Both the position numbers and the translations under genes were made by a program. Source: Magnetospirillum molischianum DSM 120 (lineage in GTDB: Bacteria > Pseudomonadota > Alphaproteobacteria > Rhodospirillales > Magnetospirillaceae). From it: 54,989 nucleotides of DNA. Shown here piece after piece: positions 8,067 to 16,820 of the stretch (position 1 is the stretch's first letter; the number at the start of each line of letters is the position of its first letter). The stretch covers positions 173,294 through 228,282 of the forward strand of contig NZ_CAHP01000021.1 of the NCBI RefSeq assembly GCF_000294655.1, in the 5' to 3' direction. The notes beneath the pieces were generated by a model. It was given only the letters and a program-made list of their open reading frames with translations. It was not told the DNA's origin and searched no databases.

Positions 8067-8864
8067 TTAAAGCCCGAGCACGTCGCGCATCGTATAAAGG
8101 CCAGGGGTCCGTCCCTGCGCCCATAACGCGGCGCGGACGGCTCCACGGGCAAAGATTGCCCGGCTCGACGCCTTGTGAGTCAGCTCGACCCGCTCACCCT
8201 CGGCGGCAAAAATCACGCTGTGATCGCCGACAACATCGCCGCCGCGCAGAGTGGCAAAGCCGATTTCACCCCGTGGCCGCGCTCCGGTATGGCCGTCACG
8301 GCTTTTGCACCAAACCTGATCGAGCGCAACCGCGCGTCCGGCGGCGGCGGCGCGACCCAGACCTAACGCGGTGCCGCTGGGGGCATCGACTTTGTGGCGG
8401 TGGTGCATTTCGACGATCTCGATGTCGAAGTCCTCGCCCAGGACTTGAGCGGCGCGCTCTGTCAGCGCGGTCAGCAGCGTGACGCCGACACTGTAATTCG
8501 GCGCGTGGACAATGACGGTGCGCCGGGCAGCGGCGGCCAAAGCCTGTTCGTCCTCGGGGGTCAGGCCGGTGGTGCCGACGACGAGAATCTTGCCGCGTTC
8601 GGCAGCCATGGCGGCGTGCGCCACTGTTGCCGCCGGAGCGGTGAAGTCGATCAGGGCATCCGAGGCGTCGAAGAGAGCGGCGATATCGTCGGTGGCGGCG
8701 AGGTCCAGCGCCTCGCGTCCGATCAACGTGCCAAGGTCGCGTCCGATAATCGGGGCACCGCTTCGCTCGGACCCGCCGGACAGGTCACAGCCATCGGTGT
8801 TTAAAACCGATTCCATCAGCATCCGACCCATCCGCCCGGCACAGCCGCAGATCCCGATCTTCAT
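8067..8864 (-). CDS. dapB: 4-hydroxy-tetrahydrodipicolinate reductase DapB
   Basis: This 265 aa cytoplasmic enzyme reduces HTPA with NAD(P)H in the lysine/meso-DAP pathway. The N-terminal dinucleotide motif is GICGCAGRMGR. The catalytic segment HHRHKVDAPSGTA contains the proton-donor His and the Lys of the family. The C-terminal part holds GDHSVIFA and ELTHKASSR. I set the start at 8864 (MKIGICG), preceded by GAGGA. An upstream in-frame ATG at 8918 adds 18 residues that do not look like DapB. It is the last gene of a kdsB-pheA-dapB run, with a 92 nt gap after pheA. The succinylase genes dapC, dapD and dapE of the same pathway are elsewhere in the window. Confidence 0.96.
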   Translation of the reverse strand: MKIGICGCAGRMGRMLMESVLNTDGCDLSGGSERSGAPIIGRDLGTLIGREALDLAATDDIAALFDASDALIDFTAPAATVAHAAMAAERGKILVVGTTGLTPEDEQALAAAARRTVIVHAPNYSVGVTLLTALTERAAQVLGEDFDIEIVEMHHRHKVDAPSGTALGLGRAAAAGRAVALDQVWCKSRDGHTGARPRGEIGFATLRGGDVVGDHSVIFAAEGERVELTHKASSRAIFARGAVRAALWAQGRTPGLYTMRDVLGL

Positions 8865-8956
8865 GTCATCCTCGTCGTAAAAAGCCCTGCGGATAGGGTT
8901 ATCCTGAATACAAGGCACCGTTGCATCGTTTAATCTGCCACCAAAAAGAGTATAGT

Positions 8957-9829
8957 TTATTCGAACGAAAACCGCTTGTGAATGCGGAACGGATGCTGGG
9001 GATAGACGCCGAGGATACGGACTTCGTGGCTGAAGAAATCCAGTTCTTCGAGGGCGAGACGCAGGCCGTGGGAGGCAGGATGGCCTTCAACATCGGCATA
9101 GAACTGAGTGGCGACAAATTCGCCGCCAACCATATAGCTTTCCAGCCGGGTCATATTGATGCCGTTGGTGGCGAACCCGCCCAGCGCCTTGTACAGAGCG
9201 GCGGCAACGTTCCTGACCCGGAACACAAACGTGGTGACGCAGGGTAGATTAGGATTGGGTTCGCGCGCCTCGCGGGCTAGCACCACGAAGCGGGTGGTGT
9301 TGTGCTCGGCATCCTCGATATGAGCGCGCAGCGAAACCAGACCGTGGATTTCGGCGGCCAATTCCGAGGCGATAGCGGCAAAGGACGGGTCCTTGCGGGC
9401 GGCGACCTCGGCGGCGGCACCGGCTGTATCGGCCCCGACGATCGCGGTCAGGCCCAGTTCGCGGACCAGATTGCGGCATTGTCCCAGGGCGTGGACATGG
9501 CTTTTGACGGTTCGGACATCGGCGATTGTCGCACCGGGCACGCCTAAAAGGTGGTGGCTGATCCGTTCGTAATGCTCGGCGATGATGTGCAGACCGGCAT
9601 AGGGAATCAGGTGATGGACGTCAGCGACTCGCCCGGCCAGCGAGTTCTCGATTGGGATCATCGCATAGCGGGCTCGGCCCTCGCGGACGGCGGCGAAGGC
9701 GTCCTCGAAGGTCCGGCAAGGGAATGGCTCCATTCCCGGATAGGCATTGCGGCAGGACAAATGAGAATAGGCGCCAAGCTCGCCTTGAAAGGCGATGGCG
9801 TTACCGGGATCAGGAGAGTCGTTCATCAT
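8957..9829 (-). CDS. pheA: Prephenate dehydratase PheA
   Basis: This 290 aa monofunctional enzyme converts prephenate to phenylpyruvate in phenylalanine synthesis. The dehydratase domain (~10-190) shows the GELGAYSHL start, IPIENSLAGRV, and the catalytic T179-R180-F181 in N-T-T-R-F. The C-terminal ACT domain (~200-278) includes NGINMTRLES, the usual phenylalanine-binding element, so feedback inhibition is expected. There is no chorismate mutase domain. The start follows the kdsB stop by 8 nt, so the two genes are very likely co-transcribed. Confidence 0.96.
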   Translation of the reverse strand: MMNDSPDPGNAIAFQGELGAYSHLSCRNAYPGMEPFPCRTFEDAFAAVREGRARYAMIPIENSLAGRVADVHHLIPYAGLHIIAEHYERISHHLLGVPGATIADVRTVKSHVHALGQCRNLVRELGLTAIVGADTAGAAAEVAARKDPSFAAIASELAAEIHGLVSLRAHIEDAEHNTTRFVVLAREAREPNPNLPCVTTFVFRVRNVAAALYKALGGFATNGINMTRLESYMVGGEFVATQFYADVEGHPASHGLRLALEELDFFSHEVRILGVYPQHPFRIHKRFSFE

Positions 9830-9837
9830 GACCGCTT

Positions 9838-10584
9838 TCAGGAGCGCGCGGCGAGCAGGAGACGAGCCCGCTCAAGATCGGCGGGAGTATCGACACCAAG
9901 GGGAACCGTGTCAACCAAGGCGGCATCGATTCTCATGCCATTTTCGAGGGCGCGAAGTTGTTCAAGCTTCTCCCGCCGTTCGAGAACGCCCGGAGGCAAT
10001 GCAACGAAGCGGGCCAGCGCTTCGCGGCGATAGGCATAGATCCCGAGATGGTGGTATAGCGGTCCATCGTTGGCGGGGACGCTGGCGCGGCTGAAATAGA
10101 GCGCGCGGCCGATCGTCTGGCCCGGTGCGAGTCCGACCACCGCCTTGACGACGTTGGGATCGGTGCGTTCCTCGGGGCGGGTGATCTCGACCACCAAGGT
10201 CGCGAGATCGACCTGAGGCTCGGCCAACGGCGCCAGCACCGCACCGACCAGCGCCGGGTCGAGCGTGGGCAGGTCGCCCTGGAGATTGACGATGGATTGA
10301 TGTCGGCCATTGGGGTCAAAGCGCTGCACCGCTTCCCATGCCCGATCCGAACCGGACGGGTGATCGGGATTGGTCAGCACCGCCTCGCCGCCATGGGCGC
10401 GGACGGCCTCGGCGATTTCCGGTTCGCCCGCCGCGACCAGCACTGGTCCCAGGCCAGCCTCGACCGCCCGCCGCCAGACGTGAACGATCATCGGCTCGCC
10501 ATGAATGTCGGCCAGCGGCTTGCCCGGAAGTCGGGTGGCATGCAGGCGGGCGGGAATCACGATCAGTGGAACGGAATCGGTCAT
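9838..10584 (-). CDS. kdsB: 3-deoxy-manno-octulosonate cytidylyltransferase KdsB
   Basis: This 248 aa enzyme activates Kdo as CMP-Kdo for lipopolysaccharide inner-core synthesis. Visible signatures are the nucleotide-binding start [16 protein letters not shown], the IVNLQGDLP segment, and the [13 protein letters not shown] and [15 protein letters not shown] motifs near the C-terminus. The start is placed at 10584 ([13 protein letters not shown]). Further upstream in-frame codons would add a non-conserved 34-residue extension. It is the first gene of the kdsB-pheA-dapB group and divergent from the EI24 gene. Confidence 0.95.
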   Translation of the reverse strand: MTDSVPLIVIPARLHATRLPGKPLADIHGEPMIVHVWRRAVEAGLGPVLVAAGEPEIAEAVRAHGGEAVLTNPDHPSGSDRAWEAVQRFDPNGRHQSIVNLQGDLPTLDPALVGAVLAPLAEPQVDLATLVVEITRPEERTDPNVVKAVVGLAPGQTIGRALYFSRASVPANDGPLYHHLGIYAYRREALARFVALPPGVLERREKLEQLRALENGMRIDAALVDTVPLGVDTPADLERARLLLAARS

Positions 10585-10714
10585 GGCGAAAGTCCGAGTG
10601 GCGGGAGCGATAGGGCAGACCATACCCTCACCGGATCGGCTTTGCGACAAGCTTGGCCGGGTGAGATGATCATGATTGAATTGCATTTCGATCCCAACCG
10701 AAAGGCCCTTTGCC

Positions 10715-11407
10715 GTGATTTCTGCACTGTTTAAGGCTTTCGCTCAGTTGAGCGATCCCCGCATGAGGCGGGTGCTGCGCATCGGCATCCTGTCCGCGCT
10801 GGCCTGTTGGGCCACGCTGGCCGTGATTGCTTCGGTGGTGGTGACGCACACCCACTTTTTCGACGTATCCTGGGCCGACACCAGTGCCGGCCTGGCTCTC
10901 GGCGCGGTGGGCGTGATCGTGCCGGTGCTGTTCTTCTCGGCGTTGGCGACCTTCGTGATGAGCTTTTTTCTCGAAGATATCGCTGAAGTGGTCGAATCTC
11001 GCCATTATCCAGATCTTGGACCGTCGCGGCGGCCGCACTGGCGCGAGATTCTGGCCTCCTCGACCCGCTTCCTGGTGGTGATGGTCGCGGTCACGATGCT
11101 GGCGGCTCCGGTCTATCTTGCCCTGCTGTTTTTTGGGCTGGGGCTGATCCTGAACTATCTGGTCAACGGTTATCTTCTTGGCCGTGAATATTTTGAATTG
11201 GTGGCCAGCCGCCGTCTGACTCCCGATCAGGTCCGCGCCCAGCTTCACTTCAATTTCACCCGGCTGTGGCTGTGTGGCGCGGTCATCAATTTCCTGTTCC
11301 AGATTCCGCTGCTTAATCTGGCGGCTCCTGTGCTCGGCACCGCTTTCATGGTTCATATCGTCCAGTCGTTGCCTCCGGCTCCGCCGCCGGAACAGGTGCC
11401 GGCATGA
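10715..11407 (+). CDS. EI24/CysZ-family integral membrane protein
   Basis: This 230 aa inner-membrane protein has the EI24 (PF07264) pattern. A short amphipathic start ([16 protein letters not shown]) is followed by about four to five hydrophobic segments (around 22-45, 60-90, 125-160, 200-220) and the conserved [14 protein letters not shown] stretch. Members such as E. coli CysZ transport sulfate; other members have no established substrate. I chose the GTG at 10715, which has GAAAGG 9 nt upstream, over a TTG at 10676. Its stop overlaps the next gene's ATG (ATGA), so the two are translationally coupled. Confidence 0.8.
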   Translation: MISALFKAFAQLSDPRMRRVLRIGILSALACWATLAVIASVVVTHTHFFDVSWADTSAGLALGAVGVIVPVLFFSALATFVMSFFLEDIAEVVESRHYPDLGPSRRPHWREILASSTRFLVVMVAVTMLAAPVYLALLFFGLGLILNYLVNGYLLGREYFELVASRRLTPDQVRAQLHFNFTRLWLCGAVINFLFQIPLLNLAAPVLGTAFMVHIVQSLPPAPPPEQVPA

Positions 11408-11820
11408 GCCCATTTCGCGTTGCCGCGCTGGGAGGGATGGCTTTGCTGCTATCCGCCTGCGCCGGCGGGCCATTGAGTTCTCCCGGTGATGGAGGCGACG
11501 GTCTGCTGGACCGTTCCTGGGCCGTGCCGGGAAGCGGAGCCGCCGGTCGCCCGGCGGCAACCGCGTTGGATGAATTGAAGGGACTCACCTCGGCCGATGT
11601 CGAGCGGCGGTTCGGCCCGCCCTCCTTCCGCCGCGCCGATGCGCCCGCTGAAATGTGGCAGTACCGGACCCGGACCTGCTCGCTGGACCTGTTTCTGTAC
11701 CGCGAACAGAACAAAGGCATAACGGTGTCGCATGCCGCCGTGCGTGGTCCGTCCGGCGCTGCGGTCGGCGAAACCGATTGCCTGAAAGCGGTTCAGTCCG
11801 CCCGCGTCGGGCAGAATTAG
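11404..11820 (+). CDS. Small lipoprotein with BamE-like domain
   Basis: This 138 aa predicted lipoprotein has a signal peptide ending in the lipobox L-L-S-A-C at about residues 16-20. The mature part contains LDELKGLTSADVERRFGPP and later W-Q-Y-R, the pattern of the SmpA/BamE fold (a helix pair followed by the G-x-P turn and a strand with WxY). Its ATG overlaps the stop of the EI24 gene. Its specific function is unknown. The BamE-like reading is inference from local motifs, and it is not BamE itself by length or context. Confidence 0.75.
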   Translation: MSPFRVAALGGMALLLSACAGGPLSSPGDGGDGLLDRSWAVPGSGAAGRPAATALDELKGLTSADVERRFGPPSFRRADAPAEMWQYRTRTCSLDLFLYREQNKGITVSHAAVRGPSGAAVGETDCLKAVQSARVGQN

Positions 11821-11885
11821 AGTTTAAATCTGTCCAGCCGCCTTGCGGCGGATGCCCGCGCCCGGCGAGGGACATTGATAAACAC

Positions 11886-12401
11886 CTAGCAATGATCCGA
11901 CCGGGATATCCGCAGGGCGCGGACCCGGTCGGCAAGGTCGCGCCAGGGGCCGATATCGAAATAGCCCCGTGCCCGTCCCGAGGTCGAGGGGACGACCGCC
12001 AGCGGAATGCCGTCCAAGGTCTCGGCCTGCGGGCCGTAGGAAATAGTTTTCTTCCCGAAATAAGTCGCGGCGGCGTATTTGCTGTCAAAGGCGATCAGAC
12101 CGGGGCGGAATCTGCGCATTTTGGCGGCAAAGGATGGGACATCAAAGCCAGAGCGGCTGAGATCGGAATCGGCTCCCCATTCGATTTTGTTGAGGTCGGT
12201 CAGACCGATGCCGAACTGAACCAGGACCGGATAGTGCTCGGGCGCAAGTTGATGCGGAGTCAACCCGACCGCGTGCAGCGTTTTCCAGAAGATGTTGCCG
12301 GGATGGGCGTAATAAGCCCCGGCCTCCTTCGAGGCCCGGCTGGGGGCGGTGCCGCACAGAACGAGGGCGAGGCCCTCTTCAAGCAAATCCGGGATAATCA
12401 T
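11886..12401 (-). CDS. mug: Mug-type mismatch-specific uracil DNA glycosylase
   Basis: This 171 aa protein of the TDG/Mug family of uracil-DNA glycosylases is predicted to excise uracil or thymine mispaired with G. It shows the family blocks CGTAPSRASKEAGAYYAHPG, NIFWKTL, GIGLTDL and the C-terminal VPSTSGRARGY loop. In canonical E. coli Mug, motif 1 is GINPG with a catalytic Asn. Here it reads GTAPS, so Ala sits at that position, as in a subfamily I recall from other alphaproteobacteria. The gene is convergent with the lipoprotein and divergent from secB. Confidence 0.85.
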   Translation of the reverse strand: MIIPDLLEEGLALVLCGTAPSRASKEAGAYYAHPGNIFWKTLHAVGLTPHQLAPEHYPVLVQFGIGLTDLNKIEWGADSDLSRSGFDVPSFAAKMRRFRPGLIAFDSKYAAATYFGKKTISYGPQAETLDGIPLAVVPSTSGRARGYFDIGPWRDLADRVRALRISRSDHC

Positions 12402-12410
12402 CGCGGCCGA

Positions 12411-12438
12411 TTGGGACAGAATAGAGACAGTGTAGCAT
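12411..12438 (+). promoter_or_regulatory. Candidate promoter for secB
   Basis: TTGGGA (12411-12416), 16 nt and TAGCAT (12433-12438) lie about 90 nt before the secB start in the mug-secB divergent gap. Each hexamer matches 4/6. Confidence 0.4.
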
Positions 12439-12527
12439 GACGCGGCGGCTCGTGTTGTACCGGAGCGCGATCCGTGCTACCCGGACGGAGCCGGTTGCGT
12501 AGGCCCGACATCCAGCAGGAGAAGCAG

Positions 12528-12992
12528 ATGACCGATTCCCAGACCCCGACGGAGAATGCTCCGGCGCTGAAGATTCACGGCCAGTATATTAAGGATCTTT
12601 CGTTCGAAATTCCGAATGCGCCCAAGGTGTTCCTTGAGATGCAGGGCGAGGCTCCGGAAATTCCGATCCATGTCGATGTCAGTGCCGCCGGTGTCGGGCA
12701 GGATCTCTATGAAGTCGTTCTGCGTCTGCGCATCGAGGCGCGGGTCAGCACTCAGCCGCTGTTCATTGTCGAACTCGATTATGCTGGGTTGTTCGCGCTG
12801 AACCTGCCCGAGGACCAGATCGGCCCCTACCTGCTGATCGAATGCCCCCGCCTGCTGTTCCCCTTCGCCCGTGCCATCATTGCCGATGTGACCCGCGATG
12901 GCGGCTTCCCGCCGCTGGTGCTCCAGCCGCTCGATTTCGTCGCGCTCTATCGCACCCGTCTCGAAGAACAGGCCGTCGCCGGTAACGCCTGA
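12528..12992 (+). CDS. secB: Protein-export chaperone SecB
   Basis: This 154 aa cytoplasmic chaperone tetramer keeps preproteins unfolded and delivers them to SecA. The sequence shows the SecB core Q-Y-I-K-D-L-S-F-E, EMQGEAPEIPIHVDV, YEVVLRLRIEA, LDYAGLFAL and the ECPRLLFPFARAIIADVTRDGGFPPL block that forms the oligomer interface. ATG 12528 follows AGGAGA with a 5-6 nt spacer. A strong hairpin ends the unit at 13003-13030. Length is normal. Confidence 0.97.
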   Translation: MTDSQTPTENAPALKIHGQYIKDLSFEIPNAPKVFLEMQGEAPEIPIHVDVSAAGVGQDLYEVVLRLRIEARVSTQPLFIVELDYAGLFALNLPEDQIGPYLLIECPRLLFPFARAIIADVTRDGGFPPLVLQPLDFVALYRTRLEEQAVAGNA

Positions 12993-13002
12993 TCTTCCTC
13001 TG

Positions 13003-13030
13003 TCGCGCCCTTCTTTTGGGAAGGGCGCGA
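13003..13030. terminator. Terminator after secB, convergent with dnaQ
   Basis: An 11 bp perfect stem (13003-13013 with 13020-13030) with a TTTTGG loop is followed by GTCTTTC. It starts 11 nt after the secB stop and lies 46 nt from the dnaQ stop, so it can serve both strands. Confidence 0.7.
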
Positions 13031-13075
13031 GTCTTTCAAGAAGCGGGGTCAAAAGGCCATTGGCTCTTGATCCGC

Positions 13076-13765
13076 TTATTCTTCGGCGCTGTTGCGTCCC
13101 CAGATCGCGTTCTTCAGCTTCCCGACGAAGGCGGCGTGGGCCTCGGCTTCGGCCTCGGTGGCCGCATGAGGTCGCGCCGGGCGAGAGGTCCGCACGACCG
13201 GCGTGGCACGGGATGCCCCTTGCCGATCCAGGGTTCCTAATTCCAGGCCGGGCTGACGTCCGCCAATTAATTGTAGATAGACTTCGGCCAGCAATTCAGA
13301 GTCGAGCAGAGCGCCGTGCTGGGTGCGGTGGGTGTTGTCGATGCCAAAGCGACGGCACAGCGCATCGAGGTTGGCCTGGGCGCCGGGAAAGCGCTTGCGC
13401 GCCATCGCCACCGTGTCGAGTGACCGCGCCATCGGCAAAGTCGGTCGCCCGATTCGTGCCAGTTCGGCGTTGATGAAGCGCATATCGAACTCGGCGTTGT
13501 GAATCACCAGCGTCGAATCGGCGATGAAGTCGAGGAACGCATCTACGACGTCCGAAAACAGCGGTTTGTCGGACAGAAACGCCGCCGACAGGCCGTGCAC
13601 CTTGAAGGCTTCCTCCGGCATGTCACGCTCGGGATTGACATAGCGGTGGAACACCTCGCCGGTTGGCAGGTGATTCACCAGCTCGACACAGCCGATTTCG
13701 ACTAGGCGGTGGCCGGAAAGAGGGTCGAAGCCGGTTGTTTCGGTATCGAGAACGATCTCGCGCAT
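13076..13765 (-). CDS. dnaQ: DNA polymerase III epsilon subunit (3'-5' proofreading exonuclease)
   Basis: This 229 aa DEDDh exonuclease proofreads for the replicative polymerase. Exo I is L-D-T-E-T-T-G (D7, E9), Exo II is HNAEFDMRF, and Exo III-epsilon is T-Q-H-G-A-L-L-D-S-E-L-L-A-E-V-Y with the catalytic His and last Asp. The C-terminal ~50 residues after the nuclease domain are variable and would contact the alpha subunit. It starts 37 nt after the DUF2336 stop on the same strand, so read-through from that unit is possible. Confidence 0.95.
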   Translation of the reverse strand: MREIVLDTETTGFDPLSGHRLVEIGCVELVNHLPTGEVFHRYVNPERDMPEEAFKVHGLSAAFLSDKPLFSDVVDAFLDFIADSTLVIHNAEFDMRFINAELARIGRPTLPMARSLDTVAMARKRFPGAQANLDALCRRFGIDNTHRTQHGALLDSELLAEVYLQLIGGRQPGLELGTLDRQGASRATPVVRTSRPARPHAATEAEAEAHAAFVGKLKNAIWGRNSAEE

Positions 13766-13802
13766 AGATTGGGCGCTCCTGGGGGGCGTCGGGACGGGAA
13801 CC

Positions 13803-15083
13803 CTACTCGGGGGTGTCGAAAAATTCGAGCTGCCACTCCATCTCCCGCGTGGTCAGTGGGAAATCGCCGTCGGCAGGGGCGATCACCCGCGAGGGCGGCA
13901 GGCGCAACAGGCGGGTCTGGAGCTGTAACGAGAACCCTGAAGACAGGCCCGCTTTCCAGGTTATCGCGATGATTCCCTTGGCGCTTTGGGTATCGACGAC
14001 CTTGGCCACGCTTTTGGCGGACATGCCTGCCAGCAGGGTCACGGCTGCGGTGACGAAGGCAAGATCGCCCGAGGCCAACGCGGTGTCGATGGTTGTTTCG
14101 GTCAAGTGTCCGCCGTCCATCAAGGCGCGGGCGCGGGCTTCAGCCTCGCTCAGGTCGGCGGCGCGGCGGTTGGACGCCGTGGCCTCGGGCGAATGGGCGG
14201 TTTCGCCGATCCGCTTCTCCACCATGAGCGCGACCAGCGCGGTGGTTTCAGGGTCAAGGTCGTCGCGGTCGGCCAGCGTGCGCAGCAGGTCAGCGGCGAC
14301 AAAGCGGGCCAGACGGTGGGCGACCCGTGTCGGAATCCTGGGGCGCTCGACGAACGGGCGGTGCCACGCCTCGATGTCGGCGGCGCGGTGGACCAACTGG
14401 TCCAGCGTTTCTTCGCGAATTTGGGCCAGTGGATTGCCGAGCAGCACGGCAATGGCATCAACATCGTCGGTGGCGGCGATGGCGTCGCAGACCTGGGTGT
14501 TGATCCCGGCGCGGCGTGAAATCGCCGTCAAGGCTCCGGGGATCGGGTCGGTACCGATAATCTCCAGCAGATCCTCGTCGGTCAGGACCGGCGAAAAGCG
14601 CAGGATCGGGCCAGAGACGACCAATTCGGCATCGCGGGCCAGTCTGCGGATCACGTCGGGCGGGGCGTTGGCGACATCCTTCAGTGCCTGAGAGAGGATC
14701 TGACGAATGCGGGGAATCTGATCGCGGGCGATGATTTCCAGCGCCTCATAGGTCAGGCGGTGCAGTCGGTCCTGATCGTGCGCGGACAGGCCGGGGGCTA
14801 GCCGGGCAATCTTGGTGGCCAGATCACCGCGTACCTCGTCATCGCGGTCGGCCGCCAGAAGCAGATTGGCCTGAGGCGGCGCGGAATCGTTGGCGGCGAC
14901 CGACCGCCGGACCGCAGGATCGGTATCCCCGGCCAGGAAATAGAGAATTTCAGGTCGGATATCGCCTCGCCGGGCCAGATCGGCGCGAACTTGACTATTG
15001 GGATGAGCAGCCAGATCCTTGGCCCGGTCATAATCGATCGGCTTCTTGCCGCCGCTGAACAGGCGTTTCAGGAATCCCGCCAC
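13803..15083 (-). CDS. DUF2336 family HEAT-like repeat protein
   Basis: This 426 aa cytoplasmic protein contains repeated short helix pairs. N-terminal units resemble HEAT repeats: HPNSQVRADLARRGDIRPE, then D-T-D-P-A-V-R-R-S-V-A, then DRDDEVRGDLATKIARL. The DUF2336 region covers roughly 130-350. The function of DUF2336 is not established; the domain is common in Rhodospirillales. The start is a GTG at 15083 preceded by AGGAGAG. It lies inside the 3' end of the diguanylate cyclase gene (16 nt overlap), so translation is probably coupled. This makes it a candidate partner or effector of that c-di-GMP enzyme (inference). Confidence 0.85.
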   Translation of the reverse strand: MAGFLKRLFSGGKKPIDYDRAKDLAAHPNSQVRADLARRGDIRPEILYFLAGDTDPAVRRSVAANDSAPPQANLLLAADRDDEVRGDLATKIARLAPGLSAHDQDRLHRLTYEALEIIARDQIPRIRQILSQALKDVANAPPDVIRRLARDAELVVSGPILRFSPVLTDEDLLEIIGTDPIPGALTAISRRAGINTQVCDAIAATDDVDAIAVLLGNPLAQIREETLDQLVHRAADIEAWHRPFVERPRIPTRVAHRLARFVAADLLRTLADRDDLDPETTALVALMVEKRIGETAHSPEATASNRRAADLSEAEARARALMDGGHLTETTIDTALASGDLAFVTAAVTLLAGMSAKSVAKVVDTQSAKGIIAITWKAGLSSGFSLQLQTRLLRLPPSRVIAPADGDFPLTTREMEWQLEFFDTPE

Positions 15084-16774
15084 GATGCTTCACTCTCCTC
15101 GGCCGGAAGCGCGGCGGGCGATGGCGGAGCCAGTCGCCACGCGCCTTTGCCGCCGCGCTTGACCTCGTACATCGCCTTGTCGGCGCGGGCGATCAGCGTT
15201 TCAATCGTTTCCGCTTCGCCGCCGGAATGGACCGCGACCCCCAGGGAAAATAGCAGCGGCTTGTCCGGGCTGCCGGAGAAGCAGGCCAACTGAGCCCCCG
15301 CCGTCAGCAATTCCTCGCAGCGGCGCACCGCGATCTTTTCCTCGGTGGCTTCCAGCCAGATGGCGAATTCATCGCCGCCCAGGCGGGCGATCAGGTCGGT
15401 TGGTCGGGTATACTGGATCATCAGATCGCGTACCGCCAACAAGGCGCGGTCTCCGGTCTGGTGGCCGTGGACATCGTTGACGGCCTTGAAATTGTCGAGA
15501 TCGACGTAGATTAGGGCCGCAGGGCGACCTTCGCGCAACAGACGCTGGAAGCGGCGGGCGATTTCCTCAAAAAAAGCGCGACGGTTGAACAATCCGGTCA
15601 GTCCGTCGGTACGCGACAGCTTTAGAACCCGTTCGTGATTGGCGATCTGTTCGGCGGCCAGACCGACTTGATTGGCAACATCGTCGATCAACAAACGGTC
15701 GTCGTCGCCCCAGGTGGCGCGTTCCGGCGTCCGCCACAGCAGAACCGCGCCATTAACCGAATGGCGATAGCGGCACACTGTCGCCAGGACGCGCCAGGAT
15801 TTGTGATCGCCATCGAAATGATCTGAATCGGCCAGCGAGTCGAGCACGACCTGCTCCGCGCCCGCCTCGCCGAACGTGGCAGCCAGCGAAAAGCTGCCAT
15901 CCTCTGGCCTAAGGCGGAAGATCTGGCACCCCGAAGCCCCCAGCGCTCGGGCGGTGGCCTCGGCGGCGGCTTGCAACATCCCGCCTGGTTCGACTTCATC
16001 GCGAATCGTGCGGACGATATAGCTGAGGAGCCGTTCGCGGGCGTTGGCGCGGGACAAAGCGGCGTCGCGAAGCCGTTCTTGGGTGACGTCGCGGCAAACA
16101 CCGCGGGTGCCGCGCCACTCGCCCCTGTCGCCGCGCAACGGCATCGCCGAGATCACCACGCAGACTTGCGCGCCGTCGCTTTGGCGCATCCACACCTCGA
16201 CATCCTCGATCGGCCCGTTGGCCTCGAACGGATTGGTCTCAGCATTGGAACTGTCCTGGACCACGAATTCAGCCGGGCGGCGGCCGATCAGTTCGTCGGC
16301 GGCATGGCCCAGCGCCCCTTTCGGGCTGACGAAGACAAAGCGTCCGTCCTGCCCGATTTCCCAGGCAAAGTCGCTGGAGATCTCAACCAGATCCTTGTAG
16401 CGCTGACGGGATTCGACCAGGGCGGCGCGGAGGTTACGTTCCAGCGTGACGTCACGCCCGATCAGAACCGACAGCCCGTCCTCGGCTGGCAGGGCGACCA
16501 GATCGAACACCAGCGAGCCACCGCCCGGCAAAGGCAGGCATTCCAGTGAGGTGGTGCCCGGCATAGAGAGCAGATCGTTCAGGCAGGCGATTCGATTTTG
16601 GGTGATAGCGGCGGCCAAACCTTCGCCGCGTCCATTGCTGGCGATTACCGCTCCACTGGAATCGAGCACAACCGCCGGTCCGGGAAACGCGGAAAGCCCA
16701 TCCACTCCCAGGGACAAAGCGATCCGTTCCCCGTGTGACGATCCGCCGCGTGTTCTGTGGTCGCGTGCCGTCAT
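15068..16774 (-). CDS. PAS-GAF-GGDEF diguanylate cyclase
   Basis: This 568 aa soluble protein is predicted to make c-di-GMP from GTP. In order it has an N-terminal PAS-like segment (~20-110), a PAS domain with a V-C-R-D-V-T-Q-E-R PAC-type end (~115-240), a GAF domain (~260-385) and a GGDEF domain (~395-550). The active-site motif is an intact GGDEF at 466-470. An RxxD inhibitory site (R457-P-T-D460) sits five residues before it, so product feedback is expected. There is no EAL or HD-GYP domain and no membrane segment. An in-frame ATG at 16819 would add 15 residues. I prefer 16774 because the upstream start sits right against an inverted repeat. It overlaps the DUF2336 gene by 16 nt. Confidence 0.93.
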   Translation of the reverse strand: MTARDHRTRGGSSHGERIALSLGVDGLSAFPGPAVVLDSSGAVIASNGRGEGLAAAITQNRIACLNDLLSMPGTTSLECLPLPGGGSLVFDLVALPAEDGLSVLIGRDVTLERNLRAALVESRQRYKDLVEISSDFAWEIGQDGRFVFVSPKGALGHAADELIGRRPAEFVVQDSSNAETNPFEANGPIEDVEVWMRQSDGAQVCVVISAMPLRGDRGEWRGTRGVCRDVTQERLRDAALSRANARERLLSYIVRTIRDEVEPGGMLQAAAEATARALGASGCQIFRLRPEDGSFSLAATFGEAGAEQVVLDSLADSDHFDGDHKSWRVLATVCRYRHSVNGAVLLWRTPERATWGDDDRLLIDDVANQVGLAAEQIANHERVLKLSRTDGLTGLFNRRAFFEEIARRFQRLLREGRPAALIYVDLDNFKAVNDVHGHQTGDRALLAVRDLMIQYTRPTDLIARLGGDEFAIWLEATEEKIAVRRCEELLTAGAQLACFSGSPDKPLLFSLGVAVHSGGEAETIETLIARADKAMYEVKRGGKGAWRLAPPSPAALPAEESEASWRDS

Positions 16775-16820
16775 GTCAGATAATCCAGGATAATCCCCGA
16801 CAGACTCAATGCATACCATA

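Noticed and set aside
10627-10665. CTCACC ... GGTGAG inverted arms between kdsB and the EI24 gene
   Set aside because: Only 6 bp with a 27 nt interval and several mismatches beyond; likely chance in GC-rich DNA.
11837-11851. Small GCCGC/GCGGC hairpin between the lipoprotein gene and mug
   Set aside because: Only 5 bp with no T-tract; too weak to call a terminator.
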